In this document: piece by piece, positions 61,978 to 64,000 of the stretch
Position numbering within the stretch: the first letter of the stretch is position 1
How the letters are laid out: every line of letters begins with the position of its first letter
DNA from: Sulfitobacter alexandrii
GTDB lineage: Bacteria > Pseudomonadota > Alphaproteobacteria > Rhodobacterales > Rhodobacteraceae
NCBI RefSeq assembly: GCF_001886735.1
Contig: NZ_CP018076.1
Coordinates: 2,728,001 to 2,792,000, forward strand
Direction: 5' to 3'
Length of the DNA: 64,000 nt
The notes under the pieces: model-generated
The model's input: the letters and a program-made list of their open reading frames with translations, nothing else
Databases searched by the model: none
What the model was told of the DNA's origin: nothing
Made by a program: the position numbers and the translations under genes

Positions 61978-62535
61978 ATGTTCCTTCTGATCCTCGGCCT
62001 CATCCTCTGGGTGGGCGCACATTATTTCAAACGCCTCGCCCCCGACGCCCGCGCCCGGATGGGCAACGCGGGCAAGGGCCTCGTGGCCCTGCTGGTGGTC
62101 GCGGGCGTGATCCTGATGATCGTCGGCTACCGCGCTGCGGACTTCATCCCGGTCTGGGACCCGCCGGCCTTCCTGACGCATGTGAACAACCTGCTGATGG
62201 TGCTGGCCTTCTGGATCTACGGCTCTTCCGCCGCCAAGGGAGCCAAGGCCTGGCCCGCCAACAAGACCCGTCACCCCCAGCTTCTGGCGGTCAAGACATG
62301 GGCCGTGGCGCACCTGCTGGTGAACGGCGACCTCGCGTCGATCATCCTGTTCGGCGGGCTGCTGGCCTGGGCCGTGGTAAGCGTCATCCTGATCAACCGC
62401 GCCGAACCCGACTGGACACCGCCGCCCCACGCGGGGCGCGCGACCTACATCCGGCTCGTGGTCATCACCGCCGTGATCTTTGCCGTTGTCGTCGGCATCC
62501 ACACATGGCTGGGCGTCTCGCCCTTCCCCGCCTGA
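61978..62535 (+). CDS. NnrU-family membrane protein
   Basis: A 185-residue protein with five membrane helices. The opening FLLILGLILWVGAHYFKRLAPDARARMG, NLLMVLAFWIYGSSAAKG and TRHPQLLAVKTWAVAHLLVNGDLASIILFGGLLAWAV are NnrU signatures. NnrU was found next to nitrite/NO reductase genes in Rhodobacter, but this copy sits in the mcl2-mch cluster. Function unknown. Confidence 0.9.
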   Translation: MFLLILGLILWVGAHYFKRLAPDARARMGNAGKGLVALLVVAGVILMIVGYRAADFIPVWDPPAFLTHVNNLLMVLAFWIYGSSAAKGAKAWPANKTRHPQLLAVKTWAVAHLLVNGDLASIILFGGLLAWAVVSVILINRAEPDWTPPPHAGRATYIRLVVITAVIFAVVVGIHTWLGVSPFPA

Positions 62536-62552
62536 ACCCTGACGGAGCCTGC

Positions 62553-62756
62553 ATGAAACTCTACCGCTTCCTGTCCGAAGAGGACACGTCCGCCTTCTGC
62601 CACAAGGTCACCGATGCCCTGAACAAGGGCTGGGAGCTTTACGGCTCGCCCACCCAGACATGGGATCACGCCGCCGGGGTCATGCGCTGCGGTCAGTCGG
62701 TGGTGAAGGAGGTCGAAGGCACCTATACGCCCGACACCAAGCTGGGGGACCACTGA
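62553..62756 (+). CDS. DUF1737 family small protein
   Basis: A 67-residue protein, MKLYRFLSEEDTSAFCHKVTDALNKGWELYGSPTQTW, ending VVKEVEGTYTPDTKLGDH. It matches the DUF1737 family (N-terminal F/Y-R-x-L, G-W-x-L-Y/H-G). GGAG precedes the ATG. Its TGA overlaps the ATG of mch by one base. Confidence 0.85.
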   Translation: MKLYRFLSEEDTSAFCHKVTDALNKGWELYGSPTQTWDHAAGVMRCGQSVVKEVEGTYTPDTKLGDH

Positions 62757-63787
62757 TGGCCAAGACCAACGCGGGCCGCTTCTTCGAGGATTACACCGTG
62801 GGCGAAACCATTCGCCACGCGGTGCCCCGAACCGTCAAGATGGGCGAACGGGCGCTCTACCACATGCTCTACCCGGCACGGCACGCGCTGTATTCCTCCG
62901 ACCAGTTCGCCCAAGGCTGCGGCCTGCCGTTCAGCCCGCTCGACGACATGATCGCCTTTCACGTGGTCTTTGGGAAAACCGTGCCGGACGTGTCGCTGAA
63001 CGCCGTGGCCAACCTCGGCTACGCGCAGGGCCGCTGGCTCGCCCCGGTCTGGCCCGGCGACACGCTGCGCAGCGAATCCGAGGTGATCGGGCTCAAGCAG
63101 AACTCCAACGGCAAGACCGGCGTGGTCTATGTGCGCACCACCGGGCTGAACCAGCATGACGAACCTGTGCTGGAATACGTGCGCTGGGTGATGGTGCGCA
63201 AGCATGACACCGATGCACCCGCCCCGGACACCGTGGTGCCCGAATTGCCCGAGGCGGTGGCGGCCTCCGACCTCGTGATTCCCCAAGGGCTCGACTTCAC
63301 CGACTACGATTTCACGCTGGCGGGGGAGCCGTATCGCTGGGGCGACTACGAGGTCGGCGAACGGATCGACCACGTCGACGGCGTCACCGTCGAAGAAGCC
63401 GAACACATGATGGCCACCCGCCTGTGGCAAAACACCGCCAAGGTGCATTTCGACACCTCCGCCCGCCCGGACGGCAGCCGCCTGATCTATGGCGGCCACG
63501 TGATCTCCATGGCGCGGGCCTTGTCCTTCAACGGCCTTGCCAACGCGCAGATGGTCGTCGGCCTGAACGGCGGCGCACATGCCAACCCCTGCCTCGCCGG
63601 CGACACGATCCGCGCCTGGTCAGAGGTGCTGGACAAGGCCGAGACCTCCGCCCCCGGCGTCGGGGCGATCCGCCTGCGGCTGGTGGCGACCAAGGGGGGC
63701 GAGCCCTTCAGGCTGAAGGGCGAGGATGGCAAGTACCTGCCCGACGTCCTGCTCGACCTCGACTACTGGGCGCTGATGCCGATGTAA
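62756..63787 (+). CDS. mch: Mesaconyl-CoA hydratase
   Basis: A 343-residue double-hotdog MaoC-like enzyme hydrating mesaconyl-CoA to beta-methylmalyl-CoA. MAKTNAGRFFEDYTVGETIRHAVPRTVKMGERALYHMLYPARHALYSSDQFAQ is the standard Mch start, with VANLGYAQGRWLAPVWPGDTL in the first domain and RLIYGGHVISMARALSFNGLANAQMVVGLNGGAHANPCLAGDTI in the second. The genes mcl2, NnrU, DUF1737 and mch are tightly spaced and form one operon with two steps of the pathway. Confidence 0.95.
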   Translation: MAKTNAGRFFEDYTVGETIRHAVPRTVKMGERALYHMLYPARHALYSSDQFAQGCGLPFSPLDDMIAFHVVFGKTVPDVSLNAVANLGYAQGRWLAPVWPGDTLRSESEVIGLKQNSNGKTGVVYVRTTGLNQHDEPVLEYVRWVMVRKHDTDAPAPDTVVPELPEAVAASDLVIPQGLDFTDYDFTLAGEPYRWGDYEVGERIDHVDGVTVEEAEHMMATRLWQNTAKVHFDTSARPDGSRLIYGGHVISMARALSFNGLANAQMVVGLNGGAHANPCLAGDTIRAWSEVLDKAETSAPGVGAIRLRLVATKGGEPFRLKGEDGKYLPDVLLDLDYWALMPM

Positions 63788-63952
63788 CGGCGCAGGCCTT
63801 TTTCTGGAAAATGGAAGCTTCGAGGCCATGTTGCACGGTGCTGCAACAATTGGGAGACCCTTCCATGAGCAGAAGGCGATGTCTGAAATAATTCGGACAC
63901 GTCATGTCGTGGCCATGTCCGGCCTGTAGTCAACTGAGAGGTCAGGATCCCC

Positions 63953-64000
63953 ATGTGCCGCGTCTTTGCCTATATCGGGCCTGAAATACCGCTCGCGAGC
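63953..64000 (+). CDS. Class II glutamine amidotransferase, N-terminal fragment
   Basis: Only 16 codons are inside the window: MCRVFAYIGPEIPLAS. A Cys at position 2 followed by R-x-F/L-x-Y-x-G is the N-terminal nucleophile of class II glutamine amidotransferases, freed by removal of Met. GAGAGGTCAGG lies upstream. The remainder is cut by the window edge. The 165 bp before it hold no feature I can support. Confidence 0.7.
   Translation, partial: MCRVFAYIGPEIPLAS

Noticed and set aside
63866..63892. Very short open frame before the amidotransferase
   Set aside because: Eight codons with no ribosome binding site; nothing supports translation.

Overview
The window is a piece of a high-GC alphaproteobacterial chromosome, most likely from the family Rhodobacteraceae (Roseobacter group). 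Support comes from ethylmalonyl-CoA pathway genes (ccrA, ecm, mch and an Mcl2-type gene), the mcl2-NnrU-DUF1737-mch cluster, an H-NS/HvrA-like protein, TSUP/TIGR02186 genes, a CtrA-type TTAA-N7-TTAA site and a GTTC-N7-GTTC SOS box, all typical of that group.

Left end (1-5.4 kb): one side of an integrated mobilizable element. A P4-type tyrosine integrase lies against the 3' end of a tRNA-Ser(GCU) gene. It is followed by an unknown 221-residue gene, a small HTH protein, an unknown protein, MobC and an MbeA-like relaxase. Two further genes (MbeB-like and MbeD-like) are nested in another frame inside the relaxase gene, as in ColE1. The element runs off the left edge; its second att site is not in the window.

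5.4-31 kb: ordinary chromosome. It holds ychF, a MORN-repeat membrane protein whose frame is broken at a G7 tract, trpA, a MarR/Tat-nitroreductase pair divergent from an lldD-like gene across a perfect spaced inverted repeat, a sulfotransferase-like gene, an MFS transporter, rplY, a FemAB/GNAT gene, pth, DUF2332, a serine hydrolase, DUF2237, a DUF4893-like protein, trpB, an AsmA-like protein and rimO. Next come an SOS-boxed small gene, a DCC-family protein, a HlyIII-family protein, an IMPACT-family protein, an M48 protease, ilvE and a universal stress protein.

31-42 kb: an Nfu-type Fe-S protein, tsaB-rimI, a complete BMP-family ABC importer operon (binding protein, double ATPase, two permeases), a TSUP transporter with its TIGR02186 partner, an SDR enzyme with an overlapping SF1 helicase, and a LuxR-type regulator. 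That regulator has intact acyl-homoserine-lactone ligand residues but no luxI beside it. It is preceded by an overlapping 68-residue gene and a double CtrA site.

42-64 kb: central carbon metabolism. ccrA, a glycerophosphate acyltransferase-like gene and ecm are followed by an H-NS-like gene, deoD, a DUF1989 protein and an FAD dehydrogenase. The sdhCDAB operon has a lipoprotein and an FkbM methyltransferase gene between sdhA and sdhB, and two GTGATCAC palindromes 21 bp apart upstream. Then come mdh, a double PRC-barrel protein with an 11-residue repeat linker, a second TSUP protein, and mcl2-NnrU-DUF1737-mch. The window ends in the first codons of a class II glutamine amidotransferase. Acetyl-CoA assimilation (Ccr, Ecm, Mch, Mcl2) and the TCA steps (Sdh, Mdh) encoded here feed one another through succinyl-CoA, malate and glyoxylate.
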